Below, piece after piece: positions 37,368 to 47,119 of a DNA stretch of 49,843 nucleotides (position 1 is its first letter; each line of letters starts with the position of its first letter). Made by a program: the position numbers and the translations under genes. Below the pieces are notes generated by a model that was given only the letters and a program-made list of their open reading frames with translations, did not search any database and was not told where the DNA came from. Source of the DNA: Gymnopilus junonius (taxonomy: Eukaryota; Basidiomycota; Agaricomycetes; Agaricales; Galerinaceae); contig JADNYJ010000254.1 in NCBI GenBank assembly GCA_015501075.1, forward strand, positions 1-49,843, read 5' to 3'.

Positions 37368-38005
37368 CAGTCTACTGACACTCCTTGGGACTACTTTTAT
37401 TAATTCGAAATTTTATTCAGCATATGACGGAATTAAGCTACAAAAATTATACAGCTGTGTACCTAAGGTCCTTAAGCATAAATTAGCAATAGAAATAGTT
37501 TGAGAGAAGGCTTGAATGCCTCGAAAAATCGTTGCCGTGAGAGAGAGTTGAAATGTCACAATTGCGGTTCCTTGGGACAGTCTGACGCGGCCAAATTTGG
37601 ACCGAATTGACGGCGCGTTCTCATGCCATCAGTCAACAGACTGTCATGCATCTTGGACTCGACGCGACTTTGCGTGTTTTGAGCCCATTTCTCCGTTAAT
37701 TCTTCCCATTCGAGGTATTTTGTGAAGAGGAGATGCTTAGCCACTGACTGATCTAATTATTTTGACGAGATTTTGCCTGTATCGAGTACACCTTCATGAA
37801 AAAAAAGTATAATGGCCCGTGTTCTCAGGTAATTTTGCCCTAGACCTTCGTCAATATTACCCAATGAGTCTGATTTTTGGTACGAATGTAGAATACAACG
37901 AGATCTTTGATATTTCAAAAGGAAAAACCAGACAGAGAAAAATTGCGGCCGGAATACCGATTTAACCCAAGGAACGTCAGTGTCCCAAGGAGTGTCAGTA
38001 GACTG
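37368..38005. mobile_element. 638-bp MITE with 24-bp terminal inverted repeats and TA target duplication
   Basis: The left end CAGTCTACTGACACTCCTTG (continuing to 37391) is exactly reverse-complemented at 37982-38005, a 24-bp perfect terminal inverted repeat. TA dinucleotides flank both ends (37366-37367 and 38006-38007). The CAGT-type terminus and TA duplication fit the Tc1/mariner superfamily. A degenerate copy of the end (CCCAAGGAACGTCAGTG, 37965-37981) lies just inside the right repeat. The longest inner frame is 62 codons on the minus strand (37556-37744) and is not a transposase I recognise, so the element is non-autonomous. The right end lies only 14 bp from the stop codon of the F-box gene at 38020, so it probably supplies that gene's 3' UTR. 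Confidence 0.85.
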
Positions 38006-38019
38006 TAAGTACTCGAATA

Positions 38020-39212
38020 TTAATATTGCACCTCTAACCTCTCTATCATGACACTAACAACTTCTACCCACGGAAAGGGATTTGGGAAGAGCTTCTTCAT
38101 CTGACTTCGCATGTGGTTTTTGAAGTTTTGCACTCTTTGTGGGCGATGCAACTTCTCATCATTGACGACAACTTCCAATCGGCAGGAGGCAGAGCGTAGT
38201 TGTGGGTGTATCTCGGGGCTGAACAGTTGCTTGATTGTGAATGGAGCTGCAACATTGGTGACTGGGCCGATGTTACGCGTTGCAAGGGAAAAGAACACGA
38301 CGTCGTAGTCGAAGATGATGTAATCTCTTTTAGTGTAGTGCAGCACCGCCGTTGAGGAATTGCTGAATATTACTGGAAATTGCACTGCACCATGACACGA
38401 ACTCGAAGGATATCGAAAATAAATTAGGCAGAGAAGCAACGGTGATGCACGATACTAATGGTTCATACACCGCAGGGGCGATAGAAAAGAAGAAACTGTA
38501 AGAAATATGTAAGCCATAAATTGGAGAATGGAGAGGTGCTTACAGGTCAAGAAATTTTATATGAAGGAATGACCTTTTGCAGCAACGACATGCATCATGA
38601 GAATGCGAGTAGTTACAAACTCAAGAAAAGTCGGTATGGATGTTGAACGCCATTTTCATCGGCGGTTAGCAAATCGAAGTCATATACCCCGTGGATGGCA
38701 TATTTATCTTGAAAGCGAAATGGCAAGATCGTAGAGACAGAAGAATTATGGATTTCGAACCTCGCAAGCTTTGGGCGGTTGCAAATTATTGAAGCTGGAA
38801 TATCCGTAAGGCGGTCAATCGACAAAGTTCTTAATGACTCCATCATCGCAAGGTCCACAACCATGGATGTAGCCACAGCTTTGTAACGACCCCGGAGTTG
38901 GAGTTCTGTCAGCTTCCCAATGAATAAAATTGTGTTAAGAGTGTAGTCGAGAGATTGGGAAGGTATTTTGTTCGACCAATGTAAGGTGAGCGTTCGTACA
39001 TGCGGTATGATAATCGAAGCCATTTCCGAAAGTTGCCGCATGCGATATGGAGCATTATGTTCCACTGGATCGATACTGAGTTTGTGGAAGCGAATAGGAC
39101 GACACATGAGGAGCAAAGAATGAGAGGTGAGAGAGCACGCGCTCAGAGAGGGCTCGTCACCATCTAGTTCTTCAACGATCTTGTTTATGAGCTCAACGAA
39201 TAGAGCGACCAT
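38020..39212 (-). CDS. F-box-like protein, paralogue 1
   Basis: The N-terminal exon begins at the ATG at 39212 (MVALFVELINKIVEEL) and is open to about 38613; a C-terminal exon covers roughly 38439-38020. The start resembles the degenerate F-box of Agaricomycete F-box proteins (hydrophobic I..I...L.GDE.SL.ACSLTSHSLL). A region of short leucine-rich strands follows (VRTLTLHWSN, LTELQLRGRY, LRTLSIDRL), as in substrate-binding domains. Its sequence and order match the neighbour at 39890-41081, so the two are tandem duplicates. Family role: SCF ubiquitin ligase substrate receptor via Skp1; the substrate is unknown. The linking exon(s) between 38440 and 38612 could not be fixed, so the middle of the model is uncertain. 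The 3' end abuts a MITE. Confidence 0.65.
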
Positions 39213-39889
39213 GATGGTAATATGAGCGGCAATGAGGATGGAAATGTGAGCAAGCTTATTTAAATAAACGACTGAGAGTGAAGAATATTTTATGGTCTAT
39301 TACATGTCAGAAATCGGCGAGAGCTGGCATTAGTGGAAAACAAGCATCAAGTAAGCAGAATGTACGGGATGGAACAGGGTACAATATGGCATTGTCGTTA
39401 ACCCGATCATGTCGGTTGATAGGTTCTGTGTTAACGCTGACCATATCCAGAAGTGGATTTGTGAATCAGGAACATATTAGAGTGATCGTATTATCGTATT
39501 AGAGTGATCGGAGACTAGCAGATAGATCCAAAAAGGGATGACTTGCAAGTCCAGTGTTTAGTAAGTGCAAGTGTTTAGTAAGAACTGCAAGTCCAGTGTT
39601 TAGTAATAATAATAATATTCACGACTGTGTGAATACTTGTGGAGCCTCCGGTGGCCAAGGATATTGGTATGTGATAGGTGAAGATCGGACGTTAACATTA
39701 GTATATATTTAGTATATGATGGACAGTCGATGAAAATGAACTACGGTAATTGGTGAAATTCGGATAGCAAAGTTATAGACACATAAAAAATCAATGTATC
39801 ATGTCGTAGGTATTATGTTACTGTAATTAAATTTACCGAAGATCGAAGGGGCATCAAAGAGCAAGCAAGTTGAACCGTGAAGCATGAAG
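39213..39889. other. Intergenic stretch between the F-box paralogues
   Basis: Apart from the small tandem repeat at 39544-39605, no feature is visible. It contains the promoter of paralogue 1 and the 3' UTR of paralogue 2. Confidence 0.4.
39544..39605. repeat. Imperfect tandem repeat (about 20-bp unit, three copies)
   Basis: The unit TGCAAGTCCAGTGTTTAGTA occurs twice (around 39544 and 39586) with a shortened copy TGCAAGTGTTTAGTA between, followed by a TAA trinucleotide run. It looks like replication slippage in non-coding DNA. Confidence 0.6.
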
Positions 39890-41081
39890 CTAAACTTTGA
39901 TTATTATAGCTTCAACTCGGATGCCTGGCGGGGCATCAGGAAAGAGTCTGTCCATTTCGAATTGCATTCTTGTTCTGAAGGATTCGAGGCGGCGCGAGTT
40001 ATGGTGCAGCGAATCGCCGATATTGAACTTCAATGAACACGTCCCGTGGAGCAAGCGTGGGTGGATGTTCCTGTCAAATACGTCCGGTAATGTGAAGGGG
40101 GGGGTTATTGACGTTAAGACCTTGAGGGTGCGTGAGGCTGTAACCAGAAACATGACTTCATACAGAAAAGTTATACTGATATCCTGAAGGACTGTCAGGC
40201 CTCCTGTGTTTAGAAAGTGGGGGATGTTGAATGGTGCAGATACATGGCGCGTAATTTCAAAGCAGAAAGAAAGGAGGTAAGGTTTACAAAGGATGCAGCC
40301 GTTATTGCCAGGAATGAGTCATAGATGTGTGGACTGGTTGAATAGCACTGACTTGGAGGAGATGAGGACAGGGTTACATATAGAGATAGTGATGCACGCA
40401 CAATTCTAGCTTTCTGAGGCATCCCATCGAACGCTTGAGCAGCGCAACAGAGCCAACGACATGTACTTCAATACAGAGGCCCAAAGAAAGCATCCTTGGA
40501 CGTAATATTCCGTGTTCATCTGGAGGAAAAAGATCATCAAATTTATAAATGGCGTTTATTGGGTAAAGTTGTTGGAAAGAAAGAAGGGGGACAGAGCTCG
40601 AGACGGTGCATCCGTGAATTCCAAACGTGGTCAAGTTGAATCGGTTGGAAATAAGTGTTGCAGGAACCTCCTTGAATTGTTGCAAGGTAATAATTTGCAA
40701 GGTATCCATTTGTGCAAGTTTGATAAGTCCGGCATGATTGAAGGTTTTGTAGCGTCCATACAAATGGAGCTCGTTGAGCGCAGCAGCAGATAATATACGT
40801 TTGAGTATCAATGAGAGGAACCGTCGATTTGCGTTTTTCTTCGTAGACCAGTATAACGTGAGGACGCGCATACGAGGAATGATGATGGAGGACATTTCGG
40901 CAAGATTTTGCATGCGATCATCGTCGTCTGTCTTTATGTCGAGTGTTATATGTCGAAAACGAACACGTCGAGCGATGTGAAGCAATTCTGTCGAAACGAG
41001 TGCACAGGCAGTGAGCGATTCTTCATCGCCATACAAATATTCGATTATTTCACTTATAACGTCAAGAAAGAGGAGGACCAT
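39890..41081 (-). CDS. F-box-like protein, paralogue 2
   Basis: The first exon starts at 41081 (MVLLFLDVISEIIEYLYGDEESL) and is open to about 40374. The last exon is open to the stop at 39890 and ends in the PGIRVEAIIIKV strand. The F-box-like start is followed by repeated leucine-rich strands (MRVLTLYWS, LNELHLYGRY, LQIITLQQF). The C-terminal exon shares its pattern with paralogue 1: TRHVSAPFNIPHF and FD.NIHPRL here against FTIKQLFSPEIHPQL there. An intron of about 85 nt near 40205-40290, ending in AACACAG, gives a smooth join. The role is presumably substrate recognition in an SCF ligase. Divergence between the pair is high (roughly half the residues differ), so the duplication is not recent. 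Confidence 0.65.
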
Positions 41082-41590
41082 GGTGTGAAGGAAGTGAATT
41101 GAATGAGACTACAAGTTGACGAGTTTTATTAGAAAACTGGAAAACGTGAATCCGATGAGTTCGGTAAGAATCGAATGAGCTACCATAATCCACCCCCGCA
41201 AGCTGAAGTTCACTCCAAATAACGGCGTCCGTTGTACGTCAGTATGCGAGGAATGTATAAATAGAACATTGGCCAAGTAAACACTTATATAGCGTTAACA
41301 GCCGGATGAATTTAGAGGACGGACGATCCGTAGAAATTTCACGGTGGTGGTCGTGCGGGCCCCGACCAACGTTAAAATATGCAACTGAGATTGGTTTTCT
41401 TTTAAAGATTGATCCGATATTAGATCAGTATTTATGGAGTTCATATATTTTCCTGATTATCATGTCATAGTGCAGGCCGAACCGAGCAGACAGTCCGTGT
41501 CGTTATAAGAGCCATTGTTGTGTGGAAATGTAGAACTGGAAATTTAATGGAACAGTTTTGTATCAAATGAAGGATATATTTGGTGCTGCT
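41082..41590. other. Intergenic stretch upstream of F-box paralogue 2
   Basis: No supported gene or repeat is visible. It contains the promoter of the gene starting at 41081. Confidence 0.35.
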
Positions 41591-41976
41591 TTGCGCTGTA
41601 AATCAACGCGGAGGCTTCGCAGCATAATACATTCAAAATACATCCATATTATTAAGCATGTCGGAAATCCTGCTGACAAAGCTGTGTCGCCTATTTTTAT
41701 CTGCCGCTCGATCAAACTGGCGCTCATGATCATGATCACCTCAGATTCATAGTTTATAATTGGCTCTCACCTCTTTGTAAATCGTACCTCCGGATAGAAA
41801 TCATTTTAACAAACACATGTAGTTGACCGGTATTTCCTTCGATACAAAGCTGGAAGACACGCTGTTCGTTAATTGATTCAAAATGTATATATGAAGACAA
41901 GCAGTCAGCCACCGCCGTCCACGGAACATTAAAATGCTTGCGTGAATGCTTTGTCACTTGAAAAATGCCCTCCTAA
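41591..41976 (-). repeat. Inverted repeat module, copy 1 (with orphan exon)
   Basis: Read on the minus strand, this 386-bp module matches 46575-47119 on the plus strand. Over about 148 bp of the shared 3' half (from CCGGAGGTACG to TTAATAATAT) I count only two differences, so the copies are recent. The module starts right at a splice-acceptor-like TTAG and contains an open frame (41957-41754) including FNVPWTAVADCLSSYIHF, which runs into a donor-like GTGAGA. It therefore looks like an internal exon plus the following intron of an unknown gene. Outside these limits the sequences do not match. Confidence 0.8.
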
Positions 41977-42282
41977 CATGATGTATGTGTGAGTAAGAAT
42001 AGACAATGTCATGATCAACAGCCATTGCTTTGTGGTGAAGCAGAACTTTGGAATTTTAACTGTGCAGAATGGTTAAACGGTGAACAATTGTCCGTCAAAC
42101 GAAGTGAGACTATACCATATCAATTTATGCGCGACAAAATACCAGCTGTCTTTATATTATAGTATGGATGGACTATCTACTCAATTCAAACTTGAAATAC
42201 CGTATCAGAGGATGACAGGACAGTACAACAGTAGATATCATATTCAGGAACGCTAAAATCCGATGTGTAAGAGCATACCAGT

Positions 42283-43373
42283 TTATCCTTCTAAAAACAA
42301 ACATCCGAATGCGTTTTCTTCCGCAGGTGCATCGCCAGCAGGTGTTTCAAAAAAACTGCTGTACCAAGACGTGTCGCGAAGGTGGTCAACGCATTCCCAA
42401 ACGACAGGTCCGAAGGAGACAGTACGCAAACGTGTCATAACGCGGGAGGCCTTATCGAGATGCAAGCGTTGTGCCGGATAATAATCTTGCATATGACCGC
42501 CAAACACCGGGGGACGCTTGTCGGATGGACTGATAAAGAGACTACGAAGTTTCAAGAACAAGAAGGGGGCATCTGCCAGTGCCTGTGAAATATCCTGAAG
42601 AAAATGATCTTAACAAATACATAAAGAAAATAGAAGCAATAATTTACCATGGCATTGAAAACACCAGTTTCGATACTCAAGTCTGACAGAGCGATGCAAG
42701 CTTGCCCAACAATGTAGAGTACGAGGACAAGTTCCATGGTAGTGGAGATCACGAGGGAAATTTGGAGACTTGTCAGGTAACGAGGAGTCACTGTGTCAAG
42801 CACAAGACCGATTTGATACACCTGTAGATCGCGTTTGATATTCAATCTCGACAATTTCCTGTTCTTTGCCAAGATAATTAGGTGGGCGTTGCCATTGAAG
42901 GTGAAGTTTTGCAGGTGTGGTAGGACATATGGACAGTTCGGACCTTCATCTTCGACGATTCCCCTTATGCTAGCGATCGGGGACGCCTGATCGCGAATAA
43001 GACCTTTACACTTCATGAGAGAAGCAAAGTAAGAGCAATGGCCAGGTGGAATGTCAATCGAGAGGGTTCGCAAGTTGGGCATATTGTTTAAGGCTTCGAG
43101 GAACAAAGGATAAGTGGTGTACATGTCGTATACTGATTTCCCTTTGAAGTCGAGCGATCGAATAATGCAGCCGTATCGTACTGTTGGTGTGGCCAAGAGG
43201 GTAATGCTCAACTTCCTTGCCCCCACATTTGTAACTGCAAGACGTCGGTAAAGGATTGTGGTCATGATCGAATAAAGTTGACTGCAGGTCCGTTGGATGG
43301 CGAGCCGACCGTTGACTGGAAGAAAATACAATATGGTGAAGAGTATTTCAGGAGCAAACTCAAGAAATTCCAT
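42283..43373 (-). CDS. F-box protein, third member (divergent type)
   Basis: Two exons (43373-42648 and 42594-42283) total 1,038 nt, giving 345 aa. The start MEFLEFAPEILFTILYFLPV is a typical F-box (PEIL..IL.FLP...R....TCSQLY). Leucine-rich strands follow (IIRSLDFKGKS, MPNLRTLSIDIPP, LPHLQNFTFNGNA, LTSLQISLVI). The second exon ends with a region unlike paralogues 1 and 2, so this belongs to another F-box subfamily. The splice (donor GTAAAT, acceptor TTCAG) is clean. It probably recruits a substrate to an SCF ubiquitin ligase. It lies between the two inverted repeat copies and upstream of a MITE at 43489-43661. Confidence 0.8.
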
Positions 43374-43488
43374 ATCTCATTGAGATCAGGACAACATGTA
43401 AGTAGATTGGTCTTTTATATATGCAGAAAAGAGGAGATTGTTGTGCAGTACAACATAAATTATTGCCAACGGCCCGTGCAGAGCCATA

Positions 43489-43661
43489 CAGTACAAGTTC
43501 TCATAATACATGATTTCGTTATGCATATTTGTCATATTGCATCAACTTTGGCAGTCGAAAACTTCCCCAGCCAGCCAAAATATGGTCTAGTAATGCATAA
43601 ATCTCATTACGCATCAGAAAAGGGCCCTTCACGACGTTATGCAGTACAAGAACTTGTACTG
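43489..43661. mobile_element. 173-bp MITE with 13-bp terminal inverted repeats and TA target duplication
   Basis: CAGTACAAGTTCT (43489-43501) is exactly reverse-complemented at 43649-43661, with TA on both sides (43487-43488, 43662-43663). The interior is AT-rich with short self-complementary stretches (a nested palindrome at 43642-43661) and no coding capacity. TA duplication and CAGT ends again point to the Tc1/mariner superfamily, but the end sequence differs from the element at 37368, so it is another family. It sits about 115 bp upstream of the F-box gene's start codon. Confidence 0.75.
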
Positions 43662-43663
43662 TA

Positions 43664-44126
43664 ACATGTCCGAGATATAAAAAGAGACAATCGGCCCGTA
43701 AAATTGGTTGCGTAGTCTTCGGTCTGAGTGATTTTTTACCGTAATCAGCCCTCTTTTATTAGTAATTACCTATTAGGGGATAAACTCAGGGATGTAGGAA
43801 ATCGTTTTATATGTGTTGAGAGATGCGTACGTATATCTGGTATTGGATCCAAATCAAATGCTTTGAATAATAACACTTATTACGGGACAGACAGAAATGT
43901 GAAGGATATAAAGCCGGCTGCACGTATCTGCGAGATTAGTATACACTCAAGGCAATGGCTGCAAGAAACATGTCCTTCGAAGCGAAGTTGGTTCGACAAC
44001 AAGCACATGCAGAAAATTTAACATCGTTCAGGTGCTATCCGTTCCCGGGAAGACTCTTCGAGGTACCTTAGTAAGAGGACGTTCATTTTGACTCGTACTA
44101 CTGGTAATTGTTGACGTGTTCCGCAG
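43664..44126. other. Intergenic or 5' part of the orphan gene at 44127
   Basis: An open frame at 43728-44021 and a possible exon ending at the donor near 44062 (RSREDSS in frame with the next exon) suggest the orphan gene may start here, but no start codon can be fixed. Confidence 0.3.
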
Positions 44127-44840
44127 CCCACTTGATGGTAAACGAGAACCAGTACCGGCAATTTCAATAACAGAACACACGCAAACGCATCGCTTCCACC
44201 TTCCCGACTGTTTTCACGGCAAAACGGTGAGGGTTGTGAAAGAGGTCTCTTTGGAAGGCGGTAACATAAGCGTTACACTCCAATGCAACGTGAATGGATA
44301 TAACGAATCTCGTTGCCCATTTTATGGTATGTGGGCTCAGTTCATATAAATGGCTTTCTTTAATCAACCATTTCTTTGACTTGATTCACGGATTTGCACA
44401 AATTTTATCTATATGTTTACTCTTATTATTGTTATATAAAGTGAACATAACAGCATTGCTGGAAGATGATTGCAACATGGAATACCGCTCGTATGGACGG
44501 AGGAACGAGGATTGTGAGTTCAGTTCGATCTGTATACATGTATTACAGTAATTAATCTCACTGTACAGCGGGAGATTCTTTGTCTGATGATGGATCATCC
44601 GTTTTAATGATATCTACCGACGACGAATACAGCGGTATTTCATCTGGGTCAACAGATGGATACGAAAGCGATAAATCAGCAAACGGAAACAAAAGTGATG
44701 AAAATGATAGACGCAAGGGAAGGTCGGGTCAGGATGAACGATTCGACGCTGGCTTTATAAAAGCAGTGGACATGGAATTAAAGAAGAGGAAGGATAAAGT
44801 AGACCAAGGGACTGCCGGTATAATAGAAAACATAGGATAG
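44127..44840 (+). CDS. Orphan gene, 3' part (unknown function)
   Basis: Two exons are credible: 44127-44326 and 44569-44840, joined by a GTATGT...TACAG intron and ending at a TAG. The first encodes a compact, partly beta-like sequence with two Cys pairs (LPDCFHGKTVRVVKEV, LQCNVNGY, RCPFY). The second is acidic and Ser/Asp/Gly-rich (SDDGSSVLMISTDDEYSG), then charged and helical. No family is recognised. The 5' end is unresolved, so this entry may be partial, a pseudogene or a gene fragment captured by a Helitron, given the helicase nearby. Confidence 0.4.
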
Positions 44841-45277
44841 ATAAAAAATACAGAGGCATAGATATATCTATGTATGGATCAAAATGTGTTGCAGGTAAAC
44901 CACGCTTAAACTTCGATGATATAGTTACGTGCAGACAAAATTTTATGGCCTTTTCAAGGATTGCAGTTTATGAGGTCACAGGGAGAGAAAAACTGCGGAA
45001 CAAAACAGCGATTCAATATTGTTATTAGTCTGTGAAAGAGCTGAACATATGGTCTACTAGTATTTATCTGCTAGTACTTAAAAACACGGTGGGTTTGTTA
45101 ATTTACTGGTTTGGGTCTTTCACAATACATTTCAACGGATATACACCAGGTTTTAGACGAGTTTGTTAAGTGGAATGGACGAGCATTTGTAACTGTGTAT
45201 AAATGTGACGAAGATAGATATAGTTTACAGTCTAACGGTGTATCAAAAATAATCGTGTCTTTATTTTATTTCCAGCG
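44841..45277. other. Intergenic stretch
   Basis: AT-rich sequence with a 16-bp perfect palindrome (CATAGATATATCTATG near 44857) directly after the orphan gene. No gene is visible. Confidence 0.35.
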
Positions 45278-45741
45278 TTACTGATAGGCACTTTTCGTGA
45301 TGATATCCTTGAGCTCTATGCGAATCCCTTCTTCGACATCTCCATGGTCCCTCAAAACAAGTGTCACCAATCTGTCAACGCACGAGGGGTGAAGTAAACC
45401 GAGGGAAGACAGGAACGTTGTACTCCGGCACCCAAAAGCTTCAAAATATTTCTTATACGGCTGGATTGCAATAGAACCTTTTGCAAATATTTTGTCGAGG
45501 TCGCTGGAGATGTGGGCAGAGTCGTTTTCATTTCCTATAATCTCGGCTACAATATCAAAATAATTCATGTGCAATACTATCCTCAGGATCGAATAAAAGA
45601 CTCACGTATATTAGTGGAATCAGATGTGATCGTAGCATTGAGAAGAGTGCTGTTCTTAGCAGACAGCGCATGCGCTTTGGCTGTCTCGTATAAGGAGTGA
45701 AAGAAGGGTCTGAAATCCTCTGTAAACTTGTCTGGAAACAT
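45278..45741 (-). CDS. Hypothetical protein of 134 aa
   Basis: Two exons (45741-45606 and 45546-45278) join with a canonical GTGAGT...TTGTAG intron to 405 nt. The product begins MFPDKFTEDFRPFFHSLYET and is predicted mostly helical, without signal peptide or membrane segment. The C-terminal half carries SSDLDKIFAKGSIAIQPYKK, FGCRSTTFLSSLGLLHPSCVD and a charged end (DHGDVEEGIRIELKDIITK). No family is recognised. Intact frame and clean splicing argue for a real, perhaps lineage-specific gene. Its place inside a repeat-rich area leaves open that it travelled with a mobile element. Confidence 0.55.
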
Positions 45742-46574
45742 TTTATTGTGGCGAAATTTTAACTTCCAAATTTATTAGCAGGTGAAAAAGGAACAATGTG
45801 ATGGACGCACCGTTTTGAATATGGTTGATTCATCATCATGGTCGCAACGGTTTTCGTCAGAGTTTAGTGCACTGTTTACAGCCAGGAGATGGAGATCGGT
45901 CTGTTGGTGAGAAGAATACTATGTTAATTGCTATTTTCCAATTGTCATTTTATTGTCATAACGTGGAACCTTTAACCATATATATTCTGCGGACAGCATG
46001 GAAACACCCAGATATCGAGATGCCTGTACAAACGAGTGTGACCATCGTAAAGTTAGCCATAGAACACACATACGGAATTACCTCGATATCAAGTCTGTCG
46101 CCTTCGTTTTCCATGATCAATGAACCTCAGTTGTTAAGGAGTGGATGGATTGTAACCGGGGGAAGTCCGTAAAAAGGAGCGAAAATAATATATAAAGTGT
46201 CAATCTATAAATATAAATAGGGTCAAGTTACCGTATGAGTGTTCGGTTTCAGACGCCGAGAGAACGAGCGCAAAGAAGGAAGAGTTTGTGGGAAGCATGT
46301 CAATGACAAGTCACCGTTGTTATCGGAACGTTTAGAAAGTGACATGAGAGTTTTTTTGCATGGCATGATTCTTTCCAACCGATTATCAATTCTTTATGCT
46401 CTACCTTTGATTACTTCTTAAAGTCAAATTGCTGTCATCGAAAATAAGATGTAAGCCGAATTAGATACCTATGACATCGTCGATCTTTGTCATTTCCATA
46501 GGGACATAACGGATCGCTGTGGAGGTGAGTCTGCGATCCGGGCCCAGATCGATGCTCGCCTCTGTCTCGTCGAT
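45742..46574. other. Stretch upstream of repeat copy 2, possible 5' exon of the duplicated module
   Basis: Directly before copy 2, the plus strand reads DIVDLCHFHRDITDRCGG up to a donor GTGAGT near 46526, and the acceptor TTAG at 46575-46578 starts the duplicated exon in phase. So the module here has a candidate upstream exon that copy 1 lacks. A plus-strand frame of 115 codons (45825-46172) has no recognisable motif. Confidence 0.35.
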
Positions 46575-47119
46575 TTAGGAGGCATTTTTGGAGTGACAAA
46601 TCATACACGCAACCATTTTAATGTTCCGTGGACGGCGGTGGCTGACTGCTTGTCTTCATATATACATTTTGAATCAATTAACGAACAGCGTGTCTTCCAG
46701 CTTCGTATATCGAAGGAAATACCAGTCAACTACATGTATATCGAAGGAAATACCAGTCAACTACATGTGTTTGTTAAAATGATTTCTATCCGGAGGTACG
46801 ATTTACAAAGAGGTGAGAACCAATTATAAACTATGAATCTGAGGTGATCATGATCATGAGCGTCAGTTTGATCGAGCGGCAGATAAAAATAGGCGACACA
46901 GCTTTGTCAGCAGGATTTCCGACATGCTTAATAATATCGCATTAAGACTTCTTTACGTTCGCTGGGAGGAGCCTAGATCAGTAGAAAAGGGAAAGGATGT
47001 CGTTAAATTAAATCGGTGTAAGTGTCAGAGAAAGCAAGGTTTGAATACTAAGCATATAAAAATGGAAGTCTTCTAAATGTATTATGCTGCGAAGCCTCAG
47101 CATTGATTTACAGCGAAAG
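46575..47119 (+). repeat. Inverted repeat module, copy 2 (with orphan exon and insertion)
   Basis: Matches copy 1 (41591-41976, opposite strand) from the TTAG acceptor to TGATTTACAGCG. The open frame 46593-46829 shares FNVPWTAVADCL and FVKMISIRRYDLQR with copy 1 but is 11 codons longer. A 31-bp unit (TATATCGAAGGAAATACCAG...) is tandemly duplicated, and two further bases differ, giving a net 33-nt gain that keeps the frame. A block of about 135 bp absent from copy 1 is inserted at about 46939-47074. Copy 2 has a possible upstream exon, so it is the better candidate for the source copy. Confidence 0.8.
46943..47074. mobile_element. Small insertion with short inverted ends inside repeat copy 2
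   Basis: Comparison with copy 1 shows extra sequence between TTAATAATAT and AATGTATTATG. Its ends, TAAGACTTC (46943-46951) and GAAGTCTT (47065-47072), are inverted repeats of 8 bp. There is no coding capacity. The exact borders and a target duplication are not clear, so a MITE-like insertion is the best reading; a copy-1 deletion is the alternative. Confidence 0.5.
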
